Below, in pieces: positions 11,897 through 24,546 of a stretch of DNA of 64,000 nucleotides (position 1 is its first letter; each line of letters begins with the position of its first letter). The stretch covers positions 3,286,501-3,350,500 of the forward strand of contig JAYKKI010000088.1 of assembly GCA_039881145.1 (NCBI GenBank). The letters run 5' to 3'. Both the position numbers and the translations under genes were made by a program. The stretch is from Druceiella hillmani (lineage: Eukaryota > Arthropoda > Insecta > Lepidoptera > Hepialidae). The notes under the pieces are model-generated. The model did not search any database and was not told the origin of the DNA. It saw only the letters and a program-made list of their open reading frames with translations.

Positions 11897-13133
11897 TAAA
11901 GAGAGTTGATAAAAAAAGTGTTAACCGCTTTGAGAAGAAGCATCTGTCTGAAAAAAAAATGTTAGTCATTTGTGGTTTAATTTGTCACGTAATTTTTTAG
12001 AAACCTTTCGCTAGAAACCCCTTTTATAAATGACTACATTGTGGAGACCACGTACGCCGGTGTGTTTATGAGTTAAATTAATTAATTCCAAATAATCAGT
12101 GGCACTAAATATAAACCACAATATATAAGATCTAGGACCGAGGCTACTGACCTAGAAAAACCACTAACTTTTCATACTGTTTTTCATAATATAACAGCCT
12201 AATTATGGTTATATAAATATATTTCATACGTTTAGAGAAAAATTGCGTATATTAATATTTTTAAAATTTTTTGTTTAAAATTATTGTTAGATAGAGATAT
12301 TTACCAAAAAAAAAAACATATACCAAGTACATAATTTCCCTTTACCTTTTTCTGTAAAAAACGAAAAATAAAAAACTTAATACCACATACACTGAATAAG
12401 AAAGTAATAAAAAAGAAGACGACTAAAGAGCCTAATAGCCAAACATACAAACAAACTGCTTGCTTGCTCGTAAAAAAAGTCTCAGGAGACGTCCTAAATA
12501 TCACTAAATTGTAAGACTGAATCTCCATCACGCGACCTTTCCCGCCATGCGTCTTGCTCAAACGTCAAAATAAATCTAATTGCATTGCCATATATACTCA
12601 ATGGCAAAGCTCATGCTCATACTCATAGCAAAGCAGTCAGAGATAAAACTTTAGTAATCGGACGTACGCAAAATAAAAATAAAAATGTTATCTTTCTGAT
12701 AAAAATTAAAAAATCAATCCATTCGTTCTTAATAATAGATAAAGAAAAGCTCACAATTGCAAAATTTGTTTTGTATTTATATCAGATAAATTATTAATAC
12801 AAAATGGGCAAATATTTAAAAAAAATATGAAACGACACACTTTAACTTTTTTTATATGAAGGTAATCGAAAATTTAGCAAGAATTATTTTCCAAAACGAT
12901 TAATAAAATTATTTTCGCGGATTTTTTAACAAAACATTTAAATTAATCGGGATAGAATGTTTTCGTCTCTTACATATCTACGTTATATAATTTCAAAAAC
13001 ATAAATAAATATTTCGAAAACATCGTCTAATTCATTTGTTTAGAGAAAAATTATTTAGAGAAACGAACCCTCGCTACTCTCTTCATACATAGTCAACTGA
13101 CTTCTTTTCGCGCAGGTTGGTGATCATCATATT
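11897..13133. other. No recognised feature
   Basis: AT-rich. Open frames at 12301-12561 (-) and 12585-12797 (+) lack recognisable features and are probably chance. Confidence 0.5.
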
Positions 13134-13430
13134 TTGATGATGATGATGATTGTTATCCTAGAGAGTTATAATAAGGTAGTTTCTACTAGCTTTCCTCATT
13201 GTTTTTTCCGTGAATACTTGTGCGTTTTGAAGTCTCAACCACAACCATTTGGAGATTTAGCCCATAGTGCATACTGTACTGAAGCAGCCAGTCTAGCCTT
13301 AATGTTAGTTTTAATAGATCCTGTGTGTTTCATTTCGCCAGTACACCGCATATACCGGAGACATTCTCTGATTCACCACCTGACGAGACACCCAATAGAA
13401 CACAAGCAACGCATAATAACGGGAAGTTAA
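13134..13430 (+). other. Moderate-GC segment with an unrecognised 98-codon open frame
   Basis: Begins in a short (ATG)n run ('atgatgatgatgatt'), which gives the frame an artificial Met-rich start, then stays open for about 95 codons in a segment of higher GC than its flanks. The predicted peptide has a hydrophobic stretch ('LALMLVLIDPVCFI') but no family I recognise. An overlapping frame (13325-13531) is also open. It could be an exon-like relic or part of a dispersed element whose (ATG)n run is a LINE-type tail. A functional gene is not supported. Confidence 0.25.
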
Positions 13431-16400
13431 CCAAAAATAATGATTACATAAAAAAAACGATTAAAACAAAGTGCAACCTTAGTCATTTTTTGCCCGAGCA
13501 AAGTCGAAACGGTCACAAGATAATAATATAAATTAATTAGCAATTACTAATAAGCAATTACTTATATTGGCTATAGCAGGAAAGTGGCCTAGCTACTAAT
13601 TTCGTTACTAATAATTCAAAATGAATGACAAAATTAGATTGATTTCAATTTTAAGTTATTATCCTGATCTACTAAAAATTTAAATATCTTTATTACACAC
13701 GTATACAATATTGCTTAATCCACTTACTTCATTTGTTTTAGGTGATTAAATTATATTTTTTATATTCCAGTATTATAGAAATAAATAGCAAGTCTGAATA
13801 GCTCATTATAAAAACGGATAATAATTGCAGAATAGATATCGGACTCTCTTAATTGTATAACGTCACTCTTGGTTTCTCCAATTTATCCTTTTGAAGTAAC
13901 CTATTGATCTAAAATAATAACCTGTCCAAATGGTTACAGGGATCCTGTTTTTGTGGTCATCGAAATTAAATTCTTTATTAAAATATCGTATTTTATAAAC
14001 AGGAACTTGTGCCATTTTATTCGGCTATTCCCTTTGGACTTTGTATTCACACTTACGGAATAATATTCACAACATTTCAAAATTCGTAAAAAAACAATTC
14101 CAAGTAACAATAAAAGTGAGATAACAAAATGAAATACTAATTGATTGGCTTCATTTTAAATATGACTCTTAAAAGAGACGGTAAATATTTAATTAACGTT
14201 ATCAAACTTGCACGCAGAAGATGAACCATAACGCAAACTCATCTTGAGAAGGAATATATCTCCTTTGTCTACTTTGAGTCATTTTTAAGTATAAACTTCT
14301 TGTAAATAACAGATTCTGTTGTAAAATTTCCAGTAATGTCATCTTTTGGGAATTGTATTAATAACCTCAAAGTGGTCTTGTTCTACTCTTCGGTTCCTTA
14401 TCGTATAAAATAATCTTGGACGACATTTGTGCCAACCAATGCCGAAGTAGAAACTAAACTAATGGAATTAAATAAACGCAATAGTTTGAATCACATAGGA
14501 AAAGAGATAATGATTAAAACTGATTTTAATTTTTGTTTTTATGTAATCATTAAATTAATACACAGGATGAACCATTACAGTTTTCTTATTTTCTTCACAT
14601 TTTGTAAGATCGATTCTGTTAATAAATCTTACGCTACTTTTCGCATGATTTCCAGGCCTTATTTCATATTTAAATAAGCAAATTTTCCAAATTTTTAATT
14701 TAGAAATTCGATTCTAAATATTTAAAAACTATACGCCTCAAAAAAATTAAAGGCAGCTAATGAGTTGTTGGTTAAAAACTTTCAGGAAATTTTCTTTGGA
14801 TTTTCATTTTTATTTTTACGTCTCTAACAATTTGTTCTCTTAATGTTTATTAGGAGATCATATTACGCACTTGATTAATGGTTCTAATTTCGTTATAGTC
14901 TTTTTTAATTATTTATAAATTCAAAATATATTTACCACATACATTTTTATATTCGCTAAATATAGCAGTACTGTTCCAGCGAAACAGTTCAGTTACATTG
15001 GGTTGACACTTGTAACTTGTCGAAATATATCTTTTATATAAAGAAAAATTGCCGAAAGATTTTTCCGACTTGGAGTAAAGATGTATAAAGTAATGATTAA
15101 ATGCAGCTAGATTATATAAAGATAGGAGGTTTAATTACATGCATTAAAATAAAAAAAAACTTGGTAGAGTCTTTTCCCACTATGAAACAAAACGCATCCA
15201 AAAGTTTTGGTCAATTATCGGATAGTTAAAAATCAAACATTATTTTGCAACAAATATATACGAAGTGTTTTATACAATAACTACTTTTTCGTCTTGAATT
15301 GGAAAATAAAACAACTATTATTTTCAAATTTTACCACCATTCTAAATTCTCAATTACATATAAAGCTGTATATTGATGTGTAAAGTACACGGTAAAATGA
15401 AGACACAGATCTAAATGAAGCAATGAATTCACATAATACCGATAATATTATCCCTTCCTAAATATAATATATGAGCTCTATGTTTATGTATATCTCCGGG
15501 AAATTCATTACTGTCAACCCCACCGTTAAGGAAAACTGTTAAACCTAATAAAACAGCTTACAATTTTACGTTTCTTAATTCATTTTCATGCAAAATTCCA
15601 GAAGATTTTAACAATTTTCTACATTGCGTATCTCCAAGTGAAAGCCATCCATGTCCATCCCACCATTCGGGGAAAATAATCCAAAATATAATAAAAAGTT
15701 TATAATTTCATGACCTTCAAACTTATTTTTGTGAAAAGTGTCCGACATTTTCCATAATTTTTATGTTTGAATGGCTATCATCCATGGAGCCTTCAAATAA
15801 AGTGTCCTAAATTACTGTTTTCCGCTCATATAATTAGGATTAAATTAATCAACCTTCTGCACGTCAATCATTAACTGCCATGATGACTAATTGAACCTAT
15901 AAATGTGAGTAAATAAATATAAATTAATTCAATAACGTGTTGAATTTATAAGCTAACACTTTATTTAATTTACTCAACGTGGTTCAGCGCTATAAGCACT
16001 AAACCGCTAATAAAACACAGAATATGACCACATAAGTACCACTTTTAACACCACTTCGAAGCAAAATAATATTGTATACCCTTCACCAGAAAACCAGGTA
16101 ATTTCAAAGTTAACTTGAAAAGTTTACGATCATGGATTTCACTGGCATGACAGAAATGTGTCCATTACTATAAGTTCAGTTATTGCTCATATATTAACCA
16201 TTGCATCATTTAAATAAAAGCCCATTAGTATTACGAGCACATTGGTTACAAGTGTTAAAAGTAATATAAAAGCTAGATTTCATTATAGCATATTTGTAGT
16301 CTTAGTAATGCCAAAAAGCACTATATTACTAAGAAAAAATTTGCAAATACAGTGTAGTCCTAAAATCTGTACGACTTTCTTAAATGAAACTATGCAAAAT

Positions 16401-16529
16401 ATCTATTTAAGGAAAAAAAATGATTTTAATAAACCCAAAACTTTTATCAAAAATCTATCGATCAACCAACCACCAACCAACTATCTAACTCTCGAAACTT
16501 AATCGACAATACGCTAGTCTTCTCTTTCG
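13431..16529. other. No recognised feature
   Basis: About 3 kb of unique AT-rich DNA. Frames at 14429-14677 and 16242-16502 (+) are open but AT-driven and without motifs. Confidence 0.5.
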
Positions 16530-16680
16530 TACTTTGACGCGTTTTCTCGCTTTAACCCCAGCCGCTCGGTCATTTCCGTCAGCGTTCGGAGCTTTTATTT
16601 CAAAAGCCGACAACACGAATAAATCAAACGTCAGTAAGATGCAGAGTGGGCATGTATGCTTTTGGGTCGGGCCTAAGAAA
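16530..16680. other. Isolated GC-richer segment
   Basis: Contains 'ttgacgcgttttctcgcttt', 'cagccgctcggtcatttccg' and 'gggcatgtatgcttttgggt'. 'gctcgg(t/c)catttcg'-type wording recurs in another CpG-rich patch near 55220. Identity not recognised; an open frame 16534-16746 covers it. Confidence 0.3.
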
Positions 16681-17041
16681 ATATTTAATTATTTGTTAAG
16701 ATTTATAATATTTTTTTTATCTTCATTCGACTATGATAGATTATAAATATAACAATGGCATATATCATTCAATCTAGATGCAGTTAGAGTTATAATTATA
16801 TTTTTATAATTAATTAAATTGAGACGTGATACTTTAATGTACATATTAATGTGACTTATGATTGCGTGAGCAATTCTTTCCAGTTAATTATATTATAAAA
16901 TATCTCAATAATAATAAAATTTAATAATGCTAAACTTCTAAAGAATATACAAAACCAATATTTGAACGGATTAAAAAAATATAAATAAAAAAGTATGCAT
17001 ACAAATATTGAAAGACTGTCATAAAGAAGCATTTACTAAAG

Positions 17042-17144
17042 CTTTCTCTGTTTAAGCAATAAAATTTGGAGTCCATCCGATTCTGAGATGCGAGTTCGTG
17101 GTTTCAGAATCCGATTGACTCCAAAGTTTTGTTGACAGAGAAAG
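17042..17144. repeat. Long hairpin (about 41-bp arms, 17-nt loop)
   Basis: Left arm 17042-17086 and right arm 17104-17144 pair from 'ctttctctgt'/'acagagaaag' at the base to 'attctga'/'tcagaat' at the loop, with a small asymmetric bulge in the left arm (about 4 extra nt) and a few mismatches. 'ttggagtc'/'gactccaa' pairs exactly in the middle. The loop is 'gatgcgagttcgtggtt'. This could be a small fold-back element or a pre-miRNA/hairpin-RNA-like structure; no flanking repeat or direct duplication is evident. Confidence 0.8.
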
Positions 17145-17496
17145 ACTTTTCATAGAAATAAGTTAAGTAGTTGGAAAAGGGAAACTTTTCAAATCTACGC
17201 TTTGATCTATACCAAGAAGAGCCCAGTAGTTAAAAATATTAAATATATACAGAGGGTGTCAATTAAGCCCATTAATTTCATCCATCCCTTAAATTTCGAT
17301 CCAATTTAATTTTTTTAATAACACAGGACGCACCTGTATTCAGAAATATGACCATGTGTTAGAAACAAAAATATACTGTTTACACAGATCTTCGAAGCAA
17401 TCGACTTCTGTAAGACGATCCCCAATAAGATTCTCGGTTCCTGTTCTCCATACAAGCATATGCCTCCACAGTTAAAAAAATATAATAATTGCAAAT
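17145..17496. other. No recognised feature
   Basis: Unique AT-rich spacer between the hairpin and the ribozyme-family element; 'agggtgtcaattaagcccatt' at about 17254 is not linked to any element. Confidence 0.4.
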
Positions 17497-17692
17497 ATTG
17501 AATTTAATTGGCGTTAATTTTGTAAAAATTCATTATTCACAATTAAATGAAACTATTTTATTAATTTTAAACATCTTCATCGTATTACCACCTGAAGATG
17601 TTGTAATACAACGAAACCTAGGTCGTGGTAAAGAAATTAAAGAAAGTAGAAATAATACTACATCACGTAGTTTCATTTAATTGTGAATAATA
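17497..17692 (+). mobile_element. Fold-back element with hammerhead-like motif, copy A
   Basis: Exact 24-bp terminal inverted repeats occur at 17532-17555 ('attattcacaattaaatgaa'...) and 17668-17691. The right arm is complete and carries the ribozyme-like motif at 17587-17629; the left arm is mostly deleted. The outer sequence 'ttggcgttaattttgta' (17507-17524) is the reverse complement of the sequence flanking the right arms of copies C (about 55760) and D (about 63500), so the true element extends beyond the 24-bp repeat. The open frame 17489-17680 is simply this element translated. Likely non-autonomous; relation to Penelope-like elements is inferred only from the ribozyme motif. Confidence 0.75.
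17587..17629 (+). ncRNA. Candidate minimal type I hammerhead ribozyme, copy A
   Basis: Core order matches a hammerhead. Helix I 5' strand ACCAC (17587-17591); CTGAAGA (17592-17598, fits CUGANGA); one extra T; helix II GTTGT/ACAAC around loop 'aat' (17600-17612); GAAA (17613-17616). Helix III is the very short palindromic ACC-TA-GGT (17616-17623). The predicted cleavage site follows C17624 of the GTC triplet, and the helix I 3' strand GTGGT (17625-17629) pairs perfectly. The extra U between A9 and helix II departs from the strict consensus. Minimal type I hammerheads with palindromic helix III act as dimers in Penelope-like elements and retrozymes (family knowledge); activity here is inferred. 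Confidence 0.6.
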
Positions 17693-17872
17693 ATTACAAT
17701 TAATGGATATTCCTCATATTTAATAAAGATAAAAACTACTAATAGACTTGTTTAATTGTTAGTTTCAGGAAACAATGCTGTTTAATTTAGGAATCACATG
17801 GTCCTACTGTATAGTTAATAATTGTCGTTTGTTATAAAAAACATTATATAATATATTTTTAGAACGATGATA

Positions 17873-18159
17873 GAGGATAATTCCTCAACATCCATTTTCT
17901 TGATAGTGTCAAAAAAATGTTTGCACTCACTCGCATTTATGTGAAAATACGCAAGTTAAATTTATTGTGAGGATAATTCCTCAACATCCATTTTCTTGAT
18001 AGTGTCGAAAAAATGTTTGCACTCACTCACATTTTTGTGAAAATACGCAAGTTAAATTTATTGTGAGGATAATTCCTCAACATCCATTTTCTTGATAGTG
18101 CCAAAAAAATGTTTGCACTCACTCACATTTTTGTGAAAATACGCAAGTTAATTTTATTA
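17873..18159. repeat. 96-bp tandem repeat, three copies
   Basis: Units start at 17873, 17969 and 18065 with 'gaggataattcctc' and contain 'acatccattttcttgatagt', 'tttgcactcactc' and 'gaaaatacgcaagttaa'. More than 95% alike, so a recent triplication. Confidence 0.97.
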
Positions 18160-20037
18160 GGCTCTAAGATATTTGAATATCATTAATTTAACTTAATTCA
18201 TTACAACAATGAATTTAACTAAAAAATATTAATATGCAAAATATGAATTTAAAAAACCTGCAGCAAGGCTGATAGGCACAAATCCTCATTAACTAAAAGA
18301 AGCAAGAAATCAGGACTTAATAAAAACCAGCGACATGTATCTTTGTGGGTCTTTTTGAATACCATAGTGTACAAAATTAGCGACAGAATATGCAACGAAA
18401 AAAACATTATTTGATTTGTTTTACATAGTAAACAAAAAACATCTTCATCGCATTACCGAAAAAAGGATTACTGTATGAAATATTACCGAAAAAAGGATTA
18501 TTGTATGAATATACATTATATAAAATATTTTGTTCAACATTCATATTGAAGTAACGTAGTAAATCTGTCCTTAAGTCTGTGAGCTCAAAAAAACCTTACA
18601 TGGGAATGGAAAAATATTTTCTAAAATTCTTACGTATTTTTTTTGTGGTTGCTTATTTAACCTACAGGCTATTATAATTTCTACTAGCAGAGCTTCACTC
18701 TATCTAAAATACTTATCAGTAGAAAAGTTTTATATCGCTTTAGTTACAACTAAAAAATTAAATATATGAAATGTTAATACGTTTGTGTGTGAAAGAACAA
18801 ATTTTGACAAGCTAAATTAATTTAAAAATTACGGACTACTAATTACTTTAATAATTAATGGTTATTAATATTTAATTTCATACACCTTATTCATTAATAA
18901 GGACATGAAAATTTAAATAAGATCAAGAATTGCTGAAGAATGCTTTACGAAACCTGGTGAAACTGGTGACTAAAACTTAATTTGATAAGGATTAAGACAG
19001 TTTTGCAAAATAAGCATTAGAAAATTTAGTTCAAAGATTATGTTTTTTAGACAATAAAATATTTTTATTGAATTGATTTTATATGAAACATATACAGAAG
19101 CTGTCATGTACTTTATTGAAAATCTTTTTCAGAATACTTTGTTTCCTTGTACGTCTAACAATTTAAGCAGCGCACCTCAATATATATTTCTAATGAGTGT
19201 AATTCATCGACATTAATCATCACAGTTCGGATGATTTTCATAAAATATTAATAAATCATACACTTAAAGTTTTTCATCAATTAGTTTATTCATAAACGAC
19301 AACTGGAACAAAATCCATTCAGATTCATTGAAACAAAATACTGAGAAAATAGCACACGTACAGACAGACGAGGAGAGAAGCTCTATTTTATAATATATGC
19401 TGATAAGTAACATCCATATTTAATTACAATACCGCATGAATGAATAAAATTCGTATCGTACAACATTAATAACGTCATTATGTTTTAAACTGATAAAAAA
19501 TTATGATAAAAGATAACAGAGTTTTAAACGGACACAACTGTATTTTTATGTATCTTACAGAAAACAAACAAAAAACGTGTTAAATGAAAGTTAGCGAAAG
19601 CTCTTAGCATGACGTTGTTCACCGCACCGTTAAGTTTGTGATAAATTTATAAGTAGCGGCGTTGTTCTTGCTCATACTATTGGTTAAATAAGAGCCGGGC
19701 TCTACAGGAAGATTAATTTCAATTAAGATACCATTTAAGAAATTTTTGTCATCTGAAATATTATAAACCGCAAACAGTACACACCAGTCATAAAAGCAGC
19801 TTTTACCTTTTATAGCTTTTGCTATAGCACCTGTCATAAACTTTATAGACTTATTGAGCTATTATTATTTATTAGCATGTACTGATATTGAGGCGAATGT
19901 TTTATAATCTGTTACAGCTTAACATTCGTATACCAAGGATATGGTATTAAGACCAAACAAATTACGGTAGTAGAATAATATTATTAATTATTATTAATTT
20001 TCAAAATATTGTTAATTACTTATCTTTACGCTGATGA

Positions 20038-20039
<2 letters not shown>
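18160..20039. other. No recognised feature
   Basis: AT-rich. Near 18440 'acatcttcatcg(c)attacc' repeats a piece found at 17570, and 'ttaccgaaaaaaggatta' is locally duplicated (18456 and 18483). The open frame 19619-19837 (-) has no motif. Confidence 0.5.

Positions 20040-20109
<70 letters not shown>
20040..20109. repeat. (TA)n microsatellite
   Basis: Uninterrupted about 70-bp TA tract. Confidence 0.99.
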
Positions 20110-20110
<1 letters not shown>

Positions 20111-20574
20111 CCCATACAGGTCGGTTATTTGTTCTCCATACTACAAATCACATAGTGAGAGGATTGAGAGGTTACAGTTCTTAAGTATTCTTTGCTACAG
20201 ATTTCCTCTTCCTTGAGAATATAAATCCTATACGAGCAGACTTCAGAGATTTTATTTATCATTAGTAGCTGCACGGAGGAAAAGTGCTGTCTGTTTTATT
20301 AATACAAAATCATACATTCGCGTGTTGGTTTTTTTACTTACTCTCTCTATTCAACTTCCACACACGTTTCAGATCCCGTAAGTCTTGACGGAGAATATTT
20401 GTGCTCCAAGTTATTATAATAATAAAACCTATTTTTATAACTCCATAACTCTAATGTGCCAATTATATAAGGAGACTGTTCTGGACATTTTTATTTGGAC
20501 ATTTTTAGAAAACTAACATTGCTAATTGACCAACATATTACGTAATAAATTCACAATACCACTAACCTTTGATA

Positions 20575-20577
<3 letters not shown>

Positions 20578-20635
<58 letters not shown>
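20578..20635. repeat. (TA)n microsatellite
   Basis: Uninterrupted TA tract, 470 bp from the previous one. Confidence 0.99.
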
Positions 20636-20637
<2 letters not shown>

Positions 20638-20838
20638 TGTTCTATCCATGTTCTATCTAGATCGAGGGGGGTCCCTAAATTGATTAATCAGTTTTTGACT
20701 ACCATATAGCAGGGGACTTTATTTTATTACCTAACATATCCGTTTTATGAGTCTGCCAACCGAATGAACTTTATTTCAAAGTACTTATCATATGCCTAGT
20801 ACTTAGAATTTGTTCACATTTTAAAAAGAAACACGCTT

Positions 20839-21930
20839 AGGCACAATAGTTTGAAGTTTAATGTAGAGCTTACGGAGCTTAAAAATAAAAAAAATGGTAA
20901 ATACTACCTTAATGTTATTTGAAAAAACCCGCTTAATGGTACATTCGATGAGATGTACAAAAAATCGATCTCACTTTACATGTAAGTGGTAGTGGAACAC
21001 AATAATTTGAAGCTTAATATTTCACACATGGAACTTAAAAATGAAAAGAAAACAGATACTACAACCCCAATGTTGTTTTAAAAAAAACCATTTGATGGTG
21101 CATTTGATGAGATATAAGAAAAAAATCGATCTCACTTTATATGTAAGTGGTGGTAGAATACTAGAATTTGGAGCTTAATATTTCACACATGGAACTTAAA
21201 AATGAAAAAAACGGTTACTACAACCCAATGTTGTTTTAAAAAACCTACTTGATGGTGCATTTGATGAGATATACGGAAAAAATTGATCTCACTTTACATG
21301 TAAATGTTGGTGGAACACAATAATTTGAACCTTAATATTTCGCATATGGAACTTAAAAATGAAAAAAAAAACGGTTACTTCAACCCCAATGAAGTTTAAA
21401 AAAAACCTACTTGATTGTACATTTGATGAGATCTACGAAATAAATCAATCTCACTTTATATGGAAGTGGTGGTGGAACACAATAATTTGAAGCTTAATAT
21501 TTGCATATGCAACTTAAAATGAAAAATAAACGGTTACTTCAACCCCAATGAAGTTTTAAAAAAAAATATTTGATGGTGCATTTGATGAGATCTACGAAAA
21601 AAATCGATCTTACTTTATATGTAAGTAGTCGTGGAACACAATAATTTGAAATTTATTATTTCGCAGATGGAACTTAAAAATTAAAAAAAAATGGTTACTA
21701 TAGCCCCAATGTTATTTTCAAAAAACCCACGTATGAAAAAAAATCGATCCCACTTTAAACATAAATATTGGTTCGGCATAACAATTTGAAGCCTAATATT
21801 TTGCACACGGAGCTTAAAAATAAAAAAGTAGTAACTACAACCTCAATATTATTTTAAAAACCTACTTGATAGTACATTTAATGAAATGTACGAAAAAAAT
21901 CGTACCTACTTTACATATAAGGAACGGATC
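20839..21930. repeat. About 160-bp tandem array, roughly seven diverged copies
   Basis: The marker 'aaatcgatctcacttt' recurs near 20963, 21124, 21282, 21443, 21602 and 21742, then degenerates at 21897. Each unit has 'aataatttgaagcttaatat', 'catggaacttaaaaatgaaa', 'caaccccaatg' and 'tttgatgagat'. Periods vary between 140 and 161 bp because of A-run length changes. Divergence is highest at both edges. Confidence 0.93.
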
Positions 21931-23424
21931 ACAGCTCAGTGATTAGATAGTTCTTCGAAACCCCCAAAAACATCTTCGGAATTGGCTGCAACATTATCAG
22001 AAGTTAGGGAGAAATTTTGAAGCACTTATACAGCCCCAAGAAACTAAAGAGTGAAAAACCAGGGAAAGTTCCTAGCTCTCTCAAAGAAATAAGAAAAATG
22101 TTTGAATATGGCATTCTAGTATTAAATTTACACAATTTACGATGAGTCGAAATGGTTGCGGTTGGCAAAATTCAAATTTGTGGAACGCTATTTAATCCTA
22201 GTATTGAAAAGAAAACAATACCTGTGGATGTTCAAGATCTTAAAATTTAATTTATCTATGTATTTGTATATGTCGATAAATTATATTTTTATTTTTGAAG
22301 TATACAAAAAAAACAGAATATTTTTTCAATTACACTTGTAAAAACCTTTCTACCTAATTATCCACATCTAACACCAAATGACACATCAATGTTATTCAAG
22401 CCAACTGCTAAAAATTAGGATTTACTGACTGCTCTAAATTATAACTTAACTATATGATGTCGGTTGTTGTGTCTTTAGCAAAATACGCTCTATAAAACGT
22501 CTTCAAAATTTTCTATGTTTTGAAATCAAACCCTTCATCAAACATTATTTTTGCATCCAATTAACAATGGGAATATTAGGGCCATATTTTTGAACATAGG
22601 TAAATTAAATGGATGAAAGTATCGAATCGACATCTACATTTGTCGAAGCTTTTTTCAATATTTTGGAGAATCTCAAAAATACAATCCATCATGGGACCAA
22701 TTTAAATTATTTGTCTCGTGATATAGTTCTACACTTTGAAAACCTTTCAATCTCCTTTTAGTTAAACATACGATTAATTTCACGAATAGTCCTTCTTCAA
22801 GTGACATAAGTTCGAAATCAACTGAATCTGATACTTGTACTATATAAATAACTTCAAGAAACACCTAGAAAAGTTCTTGTTCTTGTAATTTCTAGCTCCC
22901 ACCGCTTCTCAATTCTATCGTGTTTATTTTCCTTAATAATAAACTACCGATATTTGCAAAAAATCTTTTTTATGTGCATTATTATTTCCTTTTTTTATTT
23001 TGCTAATTTTATAATAGTATTTAGTCAAATAAATAAATAAAGTAAATAAAAAAAAATTATAGAAATATCTGTACATGTTTGAACGCTGATTTGGCACAGG
23101 ATTCAAAGGATTAGTGAACATGAAAATAACACATTTGATGGAAAATTTAACATTGTTGTTTAAATAATTACAGTTTCTAGTTTGTTTAGAAATTTTATTA
23201 GTACACACAAACACACACAACAATCTTACAAATGGTTTATGTTCGACCTTTATTAATTTAAAAGCTACTGGACAGATTTCGATGAAACTTATACCAGTGT
23301 TTTATTTAAAATTTCAGCAATAAAAGATCAGTATAATTGTAATGCGACTCGAAAGAGCTGAATAAATAGAACAAAATTACAAAAATTACTCTTAAGGCTC
23401 TACGTACTATTCTGTGTTCTAGCG
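21931..23424. other. No recognised feature
   Basis: AT-rich. Open frames at 22156-22341 (+), 22673-22864 (-) and 22933-23223 (-) are without motifs. Confidence 0.5.
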
Positions 23425-23520
23425 CAGGGATAGCAAACTACGTGGGAGTGGGGGCCACCAAGATACTGGAAGACTCACCTTCCAATATCTTTGGGGGACA
23501 CGTCTGTAAGGCAGTTTGCT
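23425..23520. mobile_element. Small fold-back, possibly a hAT-type MITE relic
   Basis: Nested inverted repeats: outer 'gcaaact' / 'agtttgc' and inner 'aagatactggaag' / 'cttccaatatctt' (12 of 13 pairs, loop 'actcac'). It begins 'cagggatagcaaact', similar to the CAGNG...CAAACT start of many hAT ends (family knowledge). The right end does not match well and no 8-bp target duplication is visible. Confidence 0.35.
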
Positions 23521-24241
23521 TTTTCACTTTTACGTGCTACACTTTTGTCATTTATAATAAATAGATAATTAAAGTAAGCTATAAACTGGCCACTCTCTCA
23601 TGACTAGTTAATAGTTGTACGTGGAGTCACGCCGTCTGAATGCGAAGCAGTCGGTATGATATTAAAACTGAGACGTTTTATGCATAAGCTTATTATTAAA
23701 ACTTATTATATTATTATATATTCGCATCTACGTTATGTGGGTTACATTAATGCGGATATATTAGAGTGAGGTGGACGAGGCATGTAATTTTTGCTGATAT
23801 AAAGGAGTCTATATTACAGTAATAAAAGTCATACAGCGCAGTGGAAGCTAAAATTCGTTAATGTACCGCGGTATAAGCACTATAATTTAATTGCATTCAT
23901 CGATATGAAATGATACTGTAACCGTTTCTACTCTTGAATTGGTATTTTATATTCGATTTCTCGTCATCTGCCTATATACTACACGACGACACGACCATAG
24001 CTCGTTAAACGCTTTAAATCAGAAACAAGATACACAAAAATTAAAAAAAAACAAACATACGAAAATCTTAATATCTAATAGTCATGGTGAATAAGAACTG
24101 TTAAGGACGAGCAGAACTTTTCATGAGTATGGGTCCATTATATATTGTGAATTTCTCAAAAATAAAAGATTTCTAATTATATATTACAACTGTAACGATA
24201 TCTATAGCTACAACTATAGCTCCGGTAATCTAATAATGGCA
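23521..24241. other. No recognised feature
   Basis: Unique sequence, slightly richer in GC around 23590-23660; nothing supported. Confidence 0.5.
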
Positions 24242-24400
24242 TTTTAGGGTCCATAACTCAAAAAAGAAAAAAGTGGAATCCTCATAAGATCACTCCTGAA
24301 GTCGTTCGCAGTCTGACACAGTCGTTTTTCTCTGAAACAGTTTAACACAATAAAATTACATTTACGCAGTGAAATTTGGCACAGTTATAAAGTATATACA
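24242..24400 (+). mobile_element. Dispersed lepidopteran-type element, fragment 2
   Basis: Starts 'ttttagggtccataactc', then 'ggaatcctcataagatcact', 'gtctgacacagtcgtttt' and 'tctctgaaacag', matching the 5' half of the copy at 59676. The 3' tail is not recognisable. Confidence 0.6.
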
Positions 24401-24546
24401 CTAACATATCTTAATAGTTAACTGTCAAATATATTTCCACAGAAATATTGAAGGAATCAAATTAAGTTCTCTTTTATTTTTCAATTTTATTGTTTTAAGG
24501 AAAGTCACAAAATTTTGACGTCTGTGAAAACATACTAGTCAATGTT

